From Micrococcaceae bacterium Sec5.8 (GTDB taxonomy: Bacteria; Actinomycetota; Actinomycetes; Actinomycetales; Micrococcaceae), in the NCBI GenBank assembly GCA_039636775.1, contig CP143429.1:248001-312000 (forward strand): a stretch of 64,000 nt of DNA. Reading direction: 5' to 3'. Positions 45,407-52,762 of the stretch are shown here, one piece after another; the stretch's first letter is position 1, and each line of letters begins with the position of its first letter. Position numbers and translations under genes: made by a program. The notes beneath the pieces are model-generated. The model was not told the DNA's origin. It made no database searches and saw nothing but the letters and a program-made list of their open reading frames with translations.

Positions 45407-46875
45407 TGGCCGTCCTCCAGGTAGGTGCGTAGCTTTGGGCGCTTCTTGGGTTGCTCAACGGCGTCCGGGGCGGGGGTCGGTTTCGCTGATGCCAGGTCCG
45501 GCAGGTGCCGGGCCACGACGGCGATGCGCTGGTTGATTTGTCCGCGCAGTTCCCGGCGGCGGGCCGATCGCGCGGCCTGGATGTCTTTCAAAGTGAGAGT
45601 GGAGGTTTCGTGGTCAGGGTCCACGGCCCTGCAGATGAACTGGTTCTTGTGGAAGACGCGGATCTCGGTGATGTCCCGCGGGTCGTAGCGGACAATGACG
45701 GGTTCCCGGACGTAGGCGGCCAGGAGTGGCGAGACGTATCTGAGCCCCTGGAAGTGCACGCCGTCGCGGTGGACGATCCGGTGTTTGGCCACGGTCAGCA
45801 GCAATAGATTCAGTTCGTCCATGGTTGCCGGGAGCCTGGGCAGCCAGCCCTCGCCTACCCAGGCATGATGCGGGGTGTCTTTGATCTCGGGGTGCTCGCG
45901 TTGGTGGTAGTTCTCTGTGATGAAACGGCAGATGGCCGTGTCTAGCTCTTTGAGGGTCAGCACCGGTGCCGGGGGCGGGTGTCCGCGGGTCAGGTGTCCG
46001 GGCAGTTCGGTCAACAGCTCGGTATTAACGCTGCCGAAGAACCGTTCGATCTTGCCCCGCCCTTGGGGTCTGGCAATGGTTGAGTAGATGATTTCGAAGT
46101 GCAGGTCCTTCGCCGTCTGGGCCAGATGGTTGCTGGTGAAATCCGACCCGTGGTCGACGTAGAGGGTGTCGGGGATCCCGCACATGGGCCACTCTGCCCG
46201 GGCTTTGGGCCAGATGGCCTGTCGCAGTGCCAGTGCGGTGTTCATAGCTGACGGTGCTCCGAGGAAGAGCATGTAGCCGCAGACTGCGCGGGAGTAGTCG
46301 TCAAGGATCGTGGTGAGCCACGGGCGCCCGGGCTTCAGGTTTGCGTCCAGGACGAGGATGTCCAGTTCGGTGTGGTCTGCCTGCCAGGTGGCGTTGGGGA
46401 GCTTGGCCCGGTGCCTCCAGGCCAGTTCATAGGTGTCCCGGTAGGCGACCGCTCCCTGCTGCGCGAGTGTCTTCATGCCGGGGTCAAGGCCCGTGGCGAT
46501 TGAACGGACCGTGCTGTATGAGAGCGGCGGCCAGTCGTGGTCGGCGGCGACGCGGTTGGCTTTGCGGGCGATGGTGGCCAGGGGCAGACGCGGTTTCAGC
46601 AGAGCCAGACCTTCGACAAGTGCGACCAGTTCGGGAGTGCTCCTGCGTTGGGTGGTCCCGCGGTTTGCTGTGGCGAGTCCGGCGATGCCGCCGCGTTTGT
46701 GGGCCGCGTGCCAGCGCTGCAGTGTCCTCAGTCCTATGCCTTCGTGTGCGGCGAGGGTCGTCAACGGCACGCCGTCTTCGATATGCCGGCACAGGATTTG
46801 CCAGCGCATCAATGCCGTTTGCTCAGGTGTGGAGGCAGCATCCCCCGTCGGGGTACTGCTGCCTCCGACAGTCAC
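45403..46875 (-). CDS. tniA: DDE transposase with Mu-type C-terminus (TniA-like)
   Basis: 490 residues from GTG. N-terminal HTH domains (about 25-150: LMRWQILCRHIEDGVPLTTLAAHEGIGLRTLQRW), rve core with Asp in WQADHTELDI (about 166), Asp in YVDHGSDFTS (about 240) and Glu in GRGKIERFFG (about 276), then a Mu-transposase C-terminal barrel (VRYDPRDITEIRVFHKNQF). It cuts and joins the transposon ends. Stop overlaps the tniB start and start overlaps the resolvase stop (GTGA), giving one tightly coupled operon. Confidence 0.9.
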   Translation of the reverse strand: MTVGGSSTPTGDAASTPEQTALMRWQILCRHIEDGVPLTTLAAHEGIGLRTLQRWHAAHKRGGIAGLATANRGTTQRRSTPELVALVEGLALLKPRLPLATIARKANRVAADHDWPPLSYSTVRSIATGLDPGMKTLAQQGAVAYRDTYELAWRHRAKLPNATWQADHTELDILVLDANLKPGRPWLTTILDDYSRAVCGYMLFLGAPSAMNTALALRQAIWPKARAEWPMCGIPDTLYVDHGSDFTSNHLAQTAKDLHFEIIYSTIARPQGRGKIERFFGSVNTELLTELPGHLTRGHPPPAPVLTLKELDTAICRFITENYHQREHPEIKDTPHHAWVGEGWLPRLPATMDELNLLLLTVAKHRIVHRDGVHFQGLRYVSPLLAAYVREPVIVRYDPRDITEIRVFHKNQFICRAVDPDHETSTLTLKDIQAARSARRRELRGQINQRIAVVARHLPDLASAKPTPAPDAVEQPKKRPKLRTYLEDGQ

Positions 46876-47486
46876 CGGACTGTGTTCTGTGTTGCGGGTG
46901 ACCGCCGCCGCCGCGGCGCAGCAGGGACCGGCTCGCGCCGGAGTGCGCGGTAAACGGTGGCGCGGCTGACGCCGAGGACCTCACCGATCTTCTCAACCGT
47001 CATCTCCTGCTGCTCGTAAAGTCGCCGTGCAGTCCGGAGTTTGTCCTTGGTCAGCAGTGCGGGCCTGCCGCCGGAGCGCCCGCGTGCCCGTGCTGCCTGG
47101 AGGCCTGCGTTGGTCCGTTCACGGATCAGATCCCGTTCGAACTCTGCCAGGGCGGCGAATACGTGGAAGACGAGCCGCCCACCTGAAGACGTGGTATCGA
47201 TTGCTTCCTGCAGGGAGCGGAATCCGATGCCGCGTTCCTGCAGGCCAGCCAACTGATCAATCAAGTGCCGGATGGACCGGCCGAGGCGATCCAGCCTCCA
47301 TACGACCAGCGTGTCCCCGGGCCGGAGCTGGTCCAGGACCTTCGTCAGTTCCGGGCGGGATTCAAGGGAGCCGGACGCCGTGTCCGTGAAGATGCGGTAG
47401 CAGCCGGCCGCCTTCAACGCGTCCTGCTGGAGAGCCGCATCCTGGTCTGCGGTCGATACCCGGGCGTAGCCCAACAGATGTCCCAT
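46872..47486 (-). CDS. tniR: Serine resolvase (TniR-like)
   Basis: 204 residues. ATG at 47486 gives the canonical N-terminus MGHLLGYARVSTADQD with the catalytic Ser in YARVST (residue 10). Conserved VVWRLDRLGRS (about 65), FVFAALAEFERDLIRERT-like region and a C-terminal HTH (MTVEKIGEVLGVSRATVYRAL, about 165-185). It resolves cointegrates at a res site, expected in the 343-bp gap 47487-47829. Lacks a strong RBS. Confidence 0.9.
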   Translation of the reverse strand: MGHLLGYARVSTADQDAALQQDALKAAGCYRIFTDTASGSLESRPELTKVLDQLRPGDTLVVWRLDRLGRSIRHLIDQLAGLQERGIGFRSLQEAIDTTSSGGRLVFHVFAALAEFERDLIRERTNAGLQAARARGRSGGRPALLTKDKLRTARRLYEQQEMTVEKIGEVLGVSRATVYRALRREPVPAAPRRRRSPATQNTVR

Positions 47487-47549
47487 GCGCGCAAATGTAC
47501 CAATACCCGTCAACCATCGGAAGAACCGCAACATAGAAACCGACACTGG

Positions 47550-47615
47550 GTTTCGCTACAAAATTTGGGAGTGTACCGAATCTTTTGAACGCGCCCGGTT
47601 GTTTGTAGCGGAAAC
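47550..47615. other. Candidate resolvase (res) site
   Basis: Inverted arms GTTTCGCTACAAA (47550) and TTTGTAGCGGAAAC (47602-47615), differing by one base, lie 64-130 bp upstream of the resolvase start in the otherwise gene-free 47487-47829. Paired inverted motifs beside a serine resolvase gene are where a res crossover or accessory site is expected. Confidence 0.4.
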
Positions 47616-47829
47616 GGTCATTTTCGACACGAGGTCCGGACCGTCACATGCAGTTTTCCGGAGCCATCTCCACAGAATGTCCACACTCGTCTGCACTTGC
47701 TCTGGAACGTCGCCATGGATCACATCAACGGACCGGCTTATGGAACGAGGGAAGGGCCGGCCGCAACGCCAAGCGATTCCGCTTCTCGTGGACGCGCGTC
47801 GGTATTGACGGTGGTGCAAGGATGATGAG

Positions 47830-48462
47830 ATGTCCTTCTTTGATGATCTTCCGGCCCGGCCCGAGAGGCCACGCCAGCCGAAGCCCGTGCCACCCGTCTG
47901 GGCAGGCCCACCATCGGATGAACTCCCCGCCGTTGTCTCACTGGGGACGTTCTTTCACCGGTCCGCACGGATGGTCATGGCCGCAAAAAGTGTGGAAGTT
48001 TTCTCCACCGGTTGCTTGATTGAGGTCGTATGGTCTGTCCGTCGGGCGGATGAATCAGACAGCGACTGGAGCAGAGTAATTGACCAGTGTTTTAACCGTG
48101 GCCCCTACAGATTGGATTCGGACAACGGCCGCGGTGGCGCCCTTCGCTTCGGTGTTGCCTTTCCCGACGGACGGAAGGCGACGACGGCTCAGTTGCACCC
48201 GGGGATGTTCGAAGGAGAGGAACCAGTGACGGGGCCGGTATTGATGTCGGCGGGCGGTGGAGGCGGATCAAGCAATGACGACGAACTGTTCTGTTCAAAT
48301 AAGTTCTGGCTTTGGCCGTTGCCGCTCGGCGGGGACACTCGAGTCGTGGCGCAATGGGATGACCTTGGCATGAAGGAGGAATCCGTTCTCGTCACCGGCG
48401 AGCAACTGGGAACGGCGGCCGCAAACGTTCAGAATTACTGGGTTGCCCCGCGTCCTGGGTAA
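47830..48462 (+). CDS. Transposon cargo: 210-residue unknown protein
   Basis: Not recognised. ATG at 47830 with AAGGA 7 bases upstream. Soluble, Pro-rich N-terminus (DLPARPERPRQPKPVPPVW), a beta-rich core (VEVFSTGCLIEVVWSVRR, GALRFGVAFPDGRK) and a Gly-rich loop MSAGGGGGSSNDDE before FWLWPLPLGGDTRVVAQWDDLG. No signal or membrane helix. It is the only plus-strand gene between the resolvase and the right transposon end, so it probably has its own promoter. Confidence 0.72.
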   Translation: MSFFDDLPARPERPRQPKPVPPVWAGPPSDELPAVVSLGTFFHRSARMVMAAKSVEVFSTGCLIEVVWSVRRADESDSDWSRVIDQCFNRGPYRLDSDNGRGGALRFGVAFPDGRKATTAQLHPGMFEGEEPVTGPVLMSAGGGGGSSNDDELFCSNKFWLWPLPLGGDTRVVAQWDDLGMKEESVLVTGEQLGTAAANVQNYWVAPRPG

Positions 48463-48552
48463 GTACCTCGCTCGGCACGGACCTATCTGGATCGAGCGAC
48501 CTCAAACGCTGTCCGGCCAAGGTTCCCCAGACGGAACTTCCCTAGCGAACGG

Positions 48553-48813
48553 TCAGTAGAGCTCTTCTCCGCGAAGAATTCTTTCCAGATCTGCACTGCT
48601 CAGGCCCGCTGCTTCCAGGATCCATCTTGTCCCGTAGCCTGCCTGGCTGGAGGTACGGACAGCGGCACCAAGATCGAGAGCTGCCCTCCTGCAGGTGTCC
48701 ATCGCCTGGCGCAGTTCATTCGCCGCATGCCGTACCGGCAGGCTTACTTCATCGGGCGGCACGGTTAGGCGTGCACTCGCGTCGTCAATGTTGAAACTCC
48801 AGTCTGAGTCCAT
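48553..48813 (-). CDS. Transposon cargo: 86-residue helical protein
   Basis: Not recognised. ATG at 48813 is taken (GAGGAAG directly upstream); an upstream GTG/TTG extension is possible. Helical, with AANELRQAMDTCRRAALDLGAAVRT and a C-terminal GTRWILEAAGLSSADLERILRG that resembles an HTH. Acidic N-terminus. A small regulator is possible but not proven. Convergent with the 47830 gene. Confidence 0.55.
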   Translation of the reverse strand: MDSDWSFNIDDASARLTVPPDEVSLPVRHAANELRQAMDTCRRAALDLGAAVRTSSQAGYGTRWILEAAGLSSADLERILRGEELY

Positions 48814-48962
48814 TTCTTCCTCATTCTTGGTCGCTCGGAACACGGACAGAATATGGGGAGAAGCTCATGCGCCGGGTACACAACTTCCTTGGCACGCGAT
48901 GCTGAGATGACCATTAAAGGTTTTCCCCATCGGAACGGTATGCGGTGATGTAGTCAGATGGA

Positions 48963-49202
48963 TCAGGCTTTTCCGCCGGCGTTGCAGCCGACTGCATGGA
49001 TAGTCACACCGACACTTACTCCGAAGCTCAGGAACAGGGCCAGGAATCCGGCCGCGGCGGCGACATAGTAGCTTGCCGGATCAGGCACTGTATCGACTAC
49101 TGGCTCCATGTAGAACCAGATGGTGGAACCAACGCTCACACCCAGTAATACGATTACGCCAGTCAGGACCCAGGCGCTTATAGCAAGAATGACCATCTTC
49201 AT
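48963..49202 (-). CDS. Transposon cargo: 79-residue two-helix membrane protein
   Basis: ATG at 49202 follows GGGGGAG, a strong RBS. Two predicted membrane helices (VILAISAWVLTGVIVLLGVSVG and YYVAAAAGFLALFLSFGVSVG) joined by a short acidic loop. No family recognised. It lies 119 bp downstream of the lipoprotein gene on the same strand, so both may be envelope factors expressed together. Confidence 0.65.
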   Translation of the reverse strand: MKMVILAISAWVLTGVIVLLGVSVGSTIWFYMEPVVDTVPDPASYYVAAAAGFLALFLSFGVSVGVTIHAVGCNAGGKA

Positions 49203-49321
49203 ATCTCCCCCAAACGTTGGACCGGCTGTAACCCGTTGTGCCCCGATCCTAGCCGTGGGCATAATTCCGGCGGAGGTGTCCCGTAGTGGGTTCCCCCAAG
49301 CGGGCGTCAGGCCACTGACCG

Positions 49322-49759
49322 CTAACCACCTGAGACGAGAATGTTCTCGGTGACCTTGGTCCACCCTTCCGATTCCAGCCTGCGGGTGTCGGAGCCGTCT
49401 GTGATGAGCATGGTGGCCGATGCACTGCCCACGCTGGAGACCTCGACGATCCGGCCGGTCGTGTTCAGGGTGCTGCAGCCGGCCATCCAGCGGGGATCGA
49501 CACCTGGCGGGACGACGACCACGCAGGCCACCGTGGCATCGTCATTTTCGGCGGCAAAGTACCTGACACCATCCCGGGTGGCGAGCAGGCGGGCGCTGTC
49601 CGCATTCACATCCTGTTGGAAGGTGACGCCTGGCGGCAGCTTGTCTTCCGGCGTCGCGGCACGATCCAAGGCCTTTAGCCCGGCTTGGCCGGAGCAGCCG
49701 CCCAGCAGCAGTGCTGCGCCGACCACGGCGGTAATAACCGGAAATGGATAACGTGTCAT
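49322..49759 (-). CDS. Transposon cargo: 145-residue lipoprotein
   Basis: Signal peptide with lipobox LLGGC (about residues 18-22), then a soluble domain with two Cys (ATVACVVVV, MAGCSTL) that may form a disulfide. RBS GGGGGC. No family recognised. It is the cargo gene nearest the right transposon end (49905). With 48963 it suggests a surface function rather than drug or metal resistance. Confidence 0.72.
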   Translation of the reverse strand: MTRYPFPVITAVVGAALLLGGCSGQAGLKALDRAATPEDKLPPGVTFQQDVNADSARLLATRDGVRYFAAENDDATVACVVVVPPGVDPRWMAGCSTLNTTGRIVEVSSVGSASATMLITDGSDTRRLESEGWTKVTENILVSGG

Positions 49760-49851
49760 GTCGCTGCCCCCAAGCTATCGATTCCATGACGGTACACGAA
49801 GACCACGACCAAGGGACTTACGAGCACTGACGGGGTCCCCATTCGGAACGG

Positions 49852-49905
49852 CAAAACCGCCATTTCAAGCTGCGACTTAACCGCCGTTCCGAGCTAACAG
49901 TCACA
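49852..49905 (-). repeat. Right transposon end with two transposase-binding repeats
   Basis: Minus-strand TGTGACTGTTAGCTCGGA terminus, with CTCGGAACGGCGGTTAAG (49876-49893) and TTGAAATGGCGGTTTTG (49852-49868). They are the same distances from the end as in the left end to within one or two bases. Confidence 0.75.
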
Positions 49906-49912
49906 CTTGGGG
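49906..49912 (+). repeat. Target-site duplication, right copy (CTTGGGG)
   Basis: CTTGGGG immediately after the right end, matching 44537-44543. Confidence 0.75.
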
Positions 49913-49992
49913 TTCGACACGCCCCTCCAAAGTCTCAGAATGCCGTCCAACAACGGCAAATTGCTCGGCATTAAGAGAATACGGGGACGCCC

Positions 49993-50475
49993 ATGGCTGT
50001 AATTGGGTACGCGAGGGTTTCCACGGCGGAGCAGAACCTGGATCTGCAGCTCACGGCGTTGAGGCTGCCGGCGCAGCCCGGACGTTTGCCGACAACGGCG
50101 TCAGCGGTCCCACGGTCGAGCGCCCTCAGTTATCCAGGGCCCTGGACCGGCTGGAGTCCGGCGACGTACTTACCGTATGGAAGCTGGACCGCCTGGGCCG
50201 CAACACCCGGCACGTCCTGGACCTCATCGAGAGCATTAGGGAGCGGGGAGCGGGTTTCCGGTCGCTGACCGAGGGGCTGGACACGACCGGGCCTATGGGC
50301 ACGGCAATGCTGACGATCATGGCCGCGTTCGCGCAGTTGGAGCGGGACACGATGATCGAACGCACAAGGGCCGGCCTCGCTGCGGCGGCGGCCAACAACC
50401 GCCACGGCGGAAGGCCCCGCAAAATGGATGCCGCTGTCGCTGCCCGGGCCAGGGAACTCAAGGGTGAGCAGCGTG
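49993..50475 (+). pseudogene. Serine recombinase, frameshifted and truncated
   Basis: MAVIGYARVSTAEQNLDLQL starts correctly with the catalytic Ser, but a one-base loss near 50063 (after LTALR) moves the rest to another frame: TFADNGVSGPTVERP, VWKLDRLGRN, TAMLTIMAAFAQLERD, TMIERTRAGLAAAAANN. After ARELKGE the C-terminal HTH is missing and the sequence joins an integrase remnant. It is a different lineage from the transposon resolvase. Confidence 0.8.
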
Positions 50476-50499
50476 ATTGGCTGCTTCGGTCGGTCGGTA

Positions 50500-50749
50500 T
50501 CGTGCTCGAATGTGGGGACATGGATTTCCGGCCGCCGGTGTTCCACGATCTGAGGCACACCGCCGTCAGCCTGTATCTGACCGTGACCAAAAACGTGAAG
50601 CATGTGCAGCGTATTGCTGGTCATAAGGACGGTACGACGACTATCAATACCTAACCTACGGCGCACTTTTCGATGACGACTTTTTCCAGGCCGCGGCGGG
50701 ACTGGATTCACTAGCCAATCGACGAAGACCGGAAGACCTCCTCTGGTAA
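50500..50749 (+). pseudogene. Island tyrosine integrase, C-terminal remnant
   Basis: FRPPVFHDLRHTAVSLYLTV and VKHVQRIAGHKDGTTTINT contain the HxxR and G-H box residues of a tyrosine recombinase. A 5-bp tandem duplication (ACCTA ACCTA, 50649-50658) then makes a stop; the true continuation TYGALFDDDFFQAAAGLD has the catalytic Tyr in another frame and ends at TAA 50747-50749. The N-terminal part is replaced by the serine recombinase fragment. Located just inside attR, it is the expected island integrase. Confidence 0.82.
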
Positions 50750-50761
50750 ACCTCTGGTAGA
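50743..50761 (+). promoter_or_regulatory. Candidate integrase arm-type site, right
   Basis: CTGGTA-5 bp-CTGGTAGA, same layout and orientation as 35669-35687. It overlaps the last codons of the integrase remnant, 42 bp before attR. Confidence 0.45.
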
Positions 50762-50802
50762 CAGCCCCTTCACCATGCTGCTGTTGGGATGTAAGGCCAC
50801 TC

Positions 50803-50856
50803 AGCGTTCGACTGAAAATCGAAAGGTCACCGGATCGACGCCGGTCGGAGCCACCA
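50803..50856 (+). repeat. attR: isolated 3' fragment of tRNA-Phe
   Basis: 54 bp identical to the end of tRNA-Phe (35498-35551), from AGCGTTCGACTG to GGAGCCACCA. The D-arm and 5' acceptor strand are absent, so it is not a functional tRNA but the displaced native 3' end. Confidence 0.92.
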
Positions 50857-50861
50857 CTGGG

Positions 50862-50893
50862 AAGCATCAGTTCTTCGGAACTGGTGCTTTTCT
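50862..50893 (+). terminator. Original chromosomal terminator of tRNA-Phe
   Basis: GCATCAGTTC-ttcg-GAACTGGTGC hairpin followed by TTTTCTTCTT. It sits right after attR, where the pre-integration tRNA-Phe gene would have ended. Confidence 0.8.
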
Positions 50894-51058
50894 TCTTTAA
50901 CGCCATCGGCTGCCCAGTACCTGCCCTTATGCCGAGGGGTTCAACCGGTCAGTGCGCCGGTTCAGGGCAACGGCGAACTTCGCAAGCTTCCTTGCGTCAG
51001 GCCGCGATCTTGTCGGCGCCAGGTACTAGGGTGGTTTCAAAGAGAAGGGGAGTGCCTG

Positions 51059-51526
51059 ATGGAATACCAGAGTCCTCAACCGGCGGCGGGCCCCGTGGTG
51101 CCACGGCTGCCGGCCATCGCTCCGGTCCCCGGCGCCGGCCGCACGGTCATTTCCGAGGCCGCCGTCGCCAAGGTCGCAGGCATCGCCGCCCGCGCCGTTC
51201 CCGGCGTCTACTCCCTGGGATCCGGCGCGTCCCGCGCGCTGGGAGCTTTCCGCGACGCCGTGGGCAGCGCGGACCACGCGGCCGGCGTCCACGCCGAGGT
51301 TGGCGAAACCCAGGTGGCCGTCGATATTGCCCTGGTGGCACTCTATGGCACGCCGCTGCACGCCCTGGCCGACCACATCCGTGCCGCCGTCTACGCTGCC
51401 GTGGAGGAGCTCGTTGGACTCCAGGTGATCGAAGTCAACATCGAGATCAACGATGTCTACGTGCCCGGTCCGGTAAAGCCCGGTGTTCCGGCCGAGACAA
51501 GGCCTGCCAGGGAGGCAATCCAGTGA
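51059..51526 (+). CDS. Asp23/Gls24-family envelope stress protein
   Basis: 155 residues, AAGGGGAG upstream. TVISEAAVAKVAGIAARAVPGVYSLG and ..AVDIALVALYGTPLHALADHIRAAVYAAVEELVGLQVIEVNIEINDVYVP define the Asp23 domain. In firmicutes Asp23 is a cytoplasmic cell-envelope stress protein tethered to the membrane by AmaP; actinobacteria carry it with DUF6286 and small membrane proteins, as here. First gene of a five-gene operon whose next four starts overlap by 4 bp. Confidence 0.9.
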   Translation: MEYQSPQPAAGPVVPRLPAIAPVPGAGRTVISEAAVAKVAGIAARAVPGVYSLGSGASRALGAFRDAVGSADHAAGVHAEVGETQVAVDIALVALYGTPLHALADHIRAAVYAAVEELVGLQVIEVNIEINDVYVPGPVKPGVPAETRPAREAIQ

Positions 51527-51714
51527 ATCTGACCGTTGCAGGAATCGCGATCGGTGCTTTTGCCGCGTTCATGTCCTTCCAATTCGGCGTATGGGGCTTT
51601 CTGGGCGCGCTGCTGTTCATGGGAATCGGAGCCCTGCTGGGCCGCGCCGCGGAAGGGAAACTGGACCTGCGCAGCGTGCTTGACGCCCTCTCGGGCCGGC
51701 GTTCCTCTTCATGA
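51523..51714 (+). CDS. Small DUF2273-type membrane protein
   Basis: 63 residues from GTG that overlaps the preceding stop (GTGA). Two predicted membrane helices (VAGIAIGAFAAFMSFQFGVWGF and ALLFMGIGALLGRAAEG) with a basic tail. Small two-helix proteins of the DUF2273 kind regularly accompany Asp23/AmaP genes and probably form part of the membrane anchor. Confidence 0.8.
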   Translation: MNLTVAGIAIGAFAAFMSFQFGVWGFLGALLFMGIGALLGRAAEGKLDLRSVLDALSGRRSSS

Positions 51715-52091
51715 GCGGCACGGCCAGCGCAGTCCAGCCCTCGGTGAGGGCAGGACATACCCGCGTCAGCACCCAGGCGCTCACCAGCGTGGCGAAGGCT
51801 GCCGCCGCGGAAGCTCTCGGGGTCGCGCCGCAGGACGTGCGTGCGGAGTGGACCGACGACGGGGGGCTGCTGGCCCTCTCCCTGGTTGCGCCCATCACGG
51901 TCCCGCCCTTGACGGCACTGGCCCGCGACCCCGGTCGGGTCGCGGGCTTCGGCGGCTCCATCTGGGACAGGGCAGTGGCCGCCAAGGCTGACATTCTGCG
52001 CCGGGTGACCGAACTGAGCGGCGCCCGGCTGAGCCGCGTGGACATCCGGATCAGCGGCGCCAGTGTGACCGAAGGAGGACGCGTTCAGTGA
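51711..52091 (+). CDS. Second Asp23-like protein
   Basis: 126 residues; ATG overlaps the previous stop. STQALTSVAKAAAAEALGV and SGARLSRVDIRISG give a divergent Asp23-type domain: helix pair followed by a beta hairpin. Ala-rich, cytoplasmic, no membrane segment. Probably a partner of the first Asp23 protein. Confidence 0.75.
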   Translation: MSGTASAVQPSVRAGHTRVSTQALTSVAKAAAAEALGVAPQDVRAEWTDDGGLLALSLVAPITVPPLTALARDPGRVAGFGGSIWDRAVAAKADILRRVTELSGARLSRVDIRISGASVTEGGRVQ

Positions 52092-52762
52092 GCCTCGATG
52101 CTTACCCCAGTTCCAGCACCGGCGGCTCCGTGCCTCCCGTTCCGAGGGAAGCGCCTACGTCCGGCAGCCCCGCACCAGCGGAAATCGACGCCGCGGGCAT
52201 GGACCGGATTTTACGACGCGAAACCCACTCCTCCCGGGCCTTCGCCTCCATCGCCGCCGCCGTCCTTGTCATCGCCCTGTGCGTTTACGCCCTCCTGGAA
52301 ACTGCGGTCCGTGCCCTCGGGCAACCGCCCTGGCTCGTGGATCCGCAAACGGCTGCCGAGCAGGCGGCGGCGCTTCCGAACGGGGTTCCGCCGCTGCTGC
52401 TCGGCGTGCTCGGTGCGGTCCTGCTGATGGCGGGGTTGTTCTTTTTCCTGACCGCGATATTGCCGGGGCGGCGGGCGCGGCATCAGCTCCGCGACCGCCG
52501 TGCCGCCGTCGTGGTGGATGATGAAGTCATTGCCTCCGCCTTGGCGCGCCGGGCCAGAGTGGCCGGGAATGTGAGCCAGGAGCAGGTGATGGTTACCGTC
52601 TCCCGGCATCAGGTCCGGGTCAGCGTCCGTCCAACGTCGGGGGTCCCGCTGGACCAGGATGCCCTGCTCGCTGCCGTCCAGGACGAGCTTCGGGGCATGC
52701 GGCTTTCACCCACACCCGATGTTCAGATCATGGTGGCTCCGGCCGGGGTGGTGGGCGCATGA
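52088..52762 (+). CDS. DUF6286-containing membrane protein
   Basis: 224 residues from GTG. Pro/Ser-rich cytoplasmic N-terminus (1-55), two predicted helices (about 58-75 and 98-120), then a basic cytoplasmic domain of about 100 residues containing LARRARVAGNVSQEQVMVTVSRHQVRVSVRPT, typical of DUF6286. The domain looks like another Asp23-type alpha/beta unit. Start and end overlap both neighbours. Confidence 0.82.
   Translation: MSLDAYPSSSTGGSVPPVPREAPTSGSPAPAEIDAAGMDRILRRETHSSRAFASIAAAVLVIALCVYALLETAVRALGQPPWLVDPQTAAEQAAALPNGVPPLLLGVLGAVLLMAGLFFFLTAILPGRRARHQLRDRRAAVVVDDEVIASALARRARVAGNVSQEQVMVTVSRHQVRVSVRPTSGVPLDQDALLAAVQDELRGMRLSPTPDVQIMVAPAGVVGA

Larger units (their letters stand above)
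44544..49905. mobile_element. Tn5053/Tn7-like transposon with resolvase-tniA-tniB (5362 bp)
   Basis: Ends are inverted: TGTGACTGTTGGTTCGGA at 44544 and the complement of TGTGACTGTTAGCTCGGA at 49905. Each end carries two directly repeated motifs with core TGGCGG or CGGCGG plus T-rich tail (44556-44573, 44579-44595; 49852-49868, 49876-49893). TGT..ACA termini and a DDE transposase plus AAA partner fit the Tn5053/Tn402/Tn7 superfamily. It carries a resolvase gene, a candidate res site and four cargo genes. No TniQ-like gene is present. All three transposition genes are intact. Confidence 0.85.
35552..50856. mobile_element. Genomic island integrated in tRNA-Phe (about 15.3 kb)
   Basis: Bounded by identical 54-bp repeats, one inside the intact tRNA-Phe gene and one as an isolated tRNA 3' fragment. 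It contains a tyrosine-integrase C-terminal remnant just inside attR and matching CTGGTA-type repeats near both ends. Cargo: small protein plus lipoprotein, K+ channel, AlbA_2 pseudogene, a three-gene operon, an IS3 element and a 5.4-kb transposon. Coding sequence at 40639-44260 is visibly less GC-rich than the flanks. No replication or conjugation gene was found, so it is a non-self-transmissible and probably immobilised island. Confidence 0.9.

Noticed and set aside
50803..50856. Second tRNA-Phe gene
   Set aside because: Only the 3' half is present; lacks D-arm and 5' acceptor strand. It is attR.
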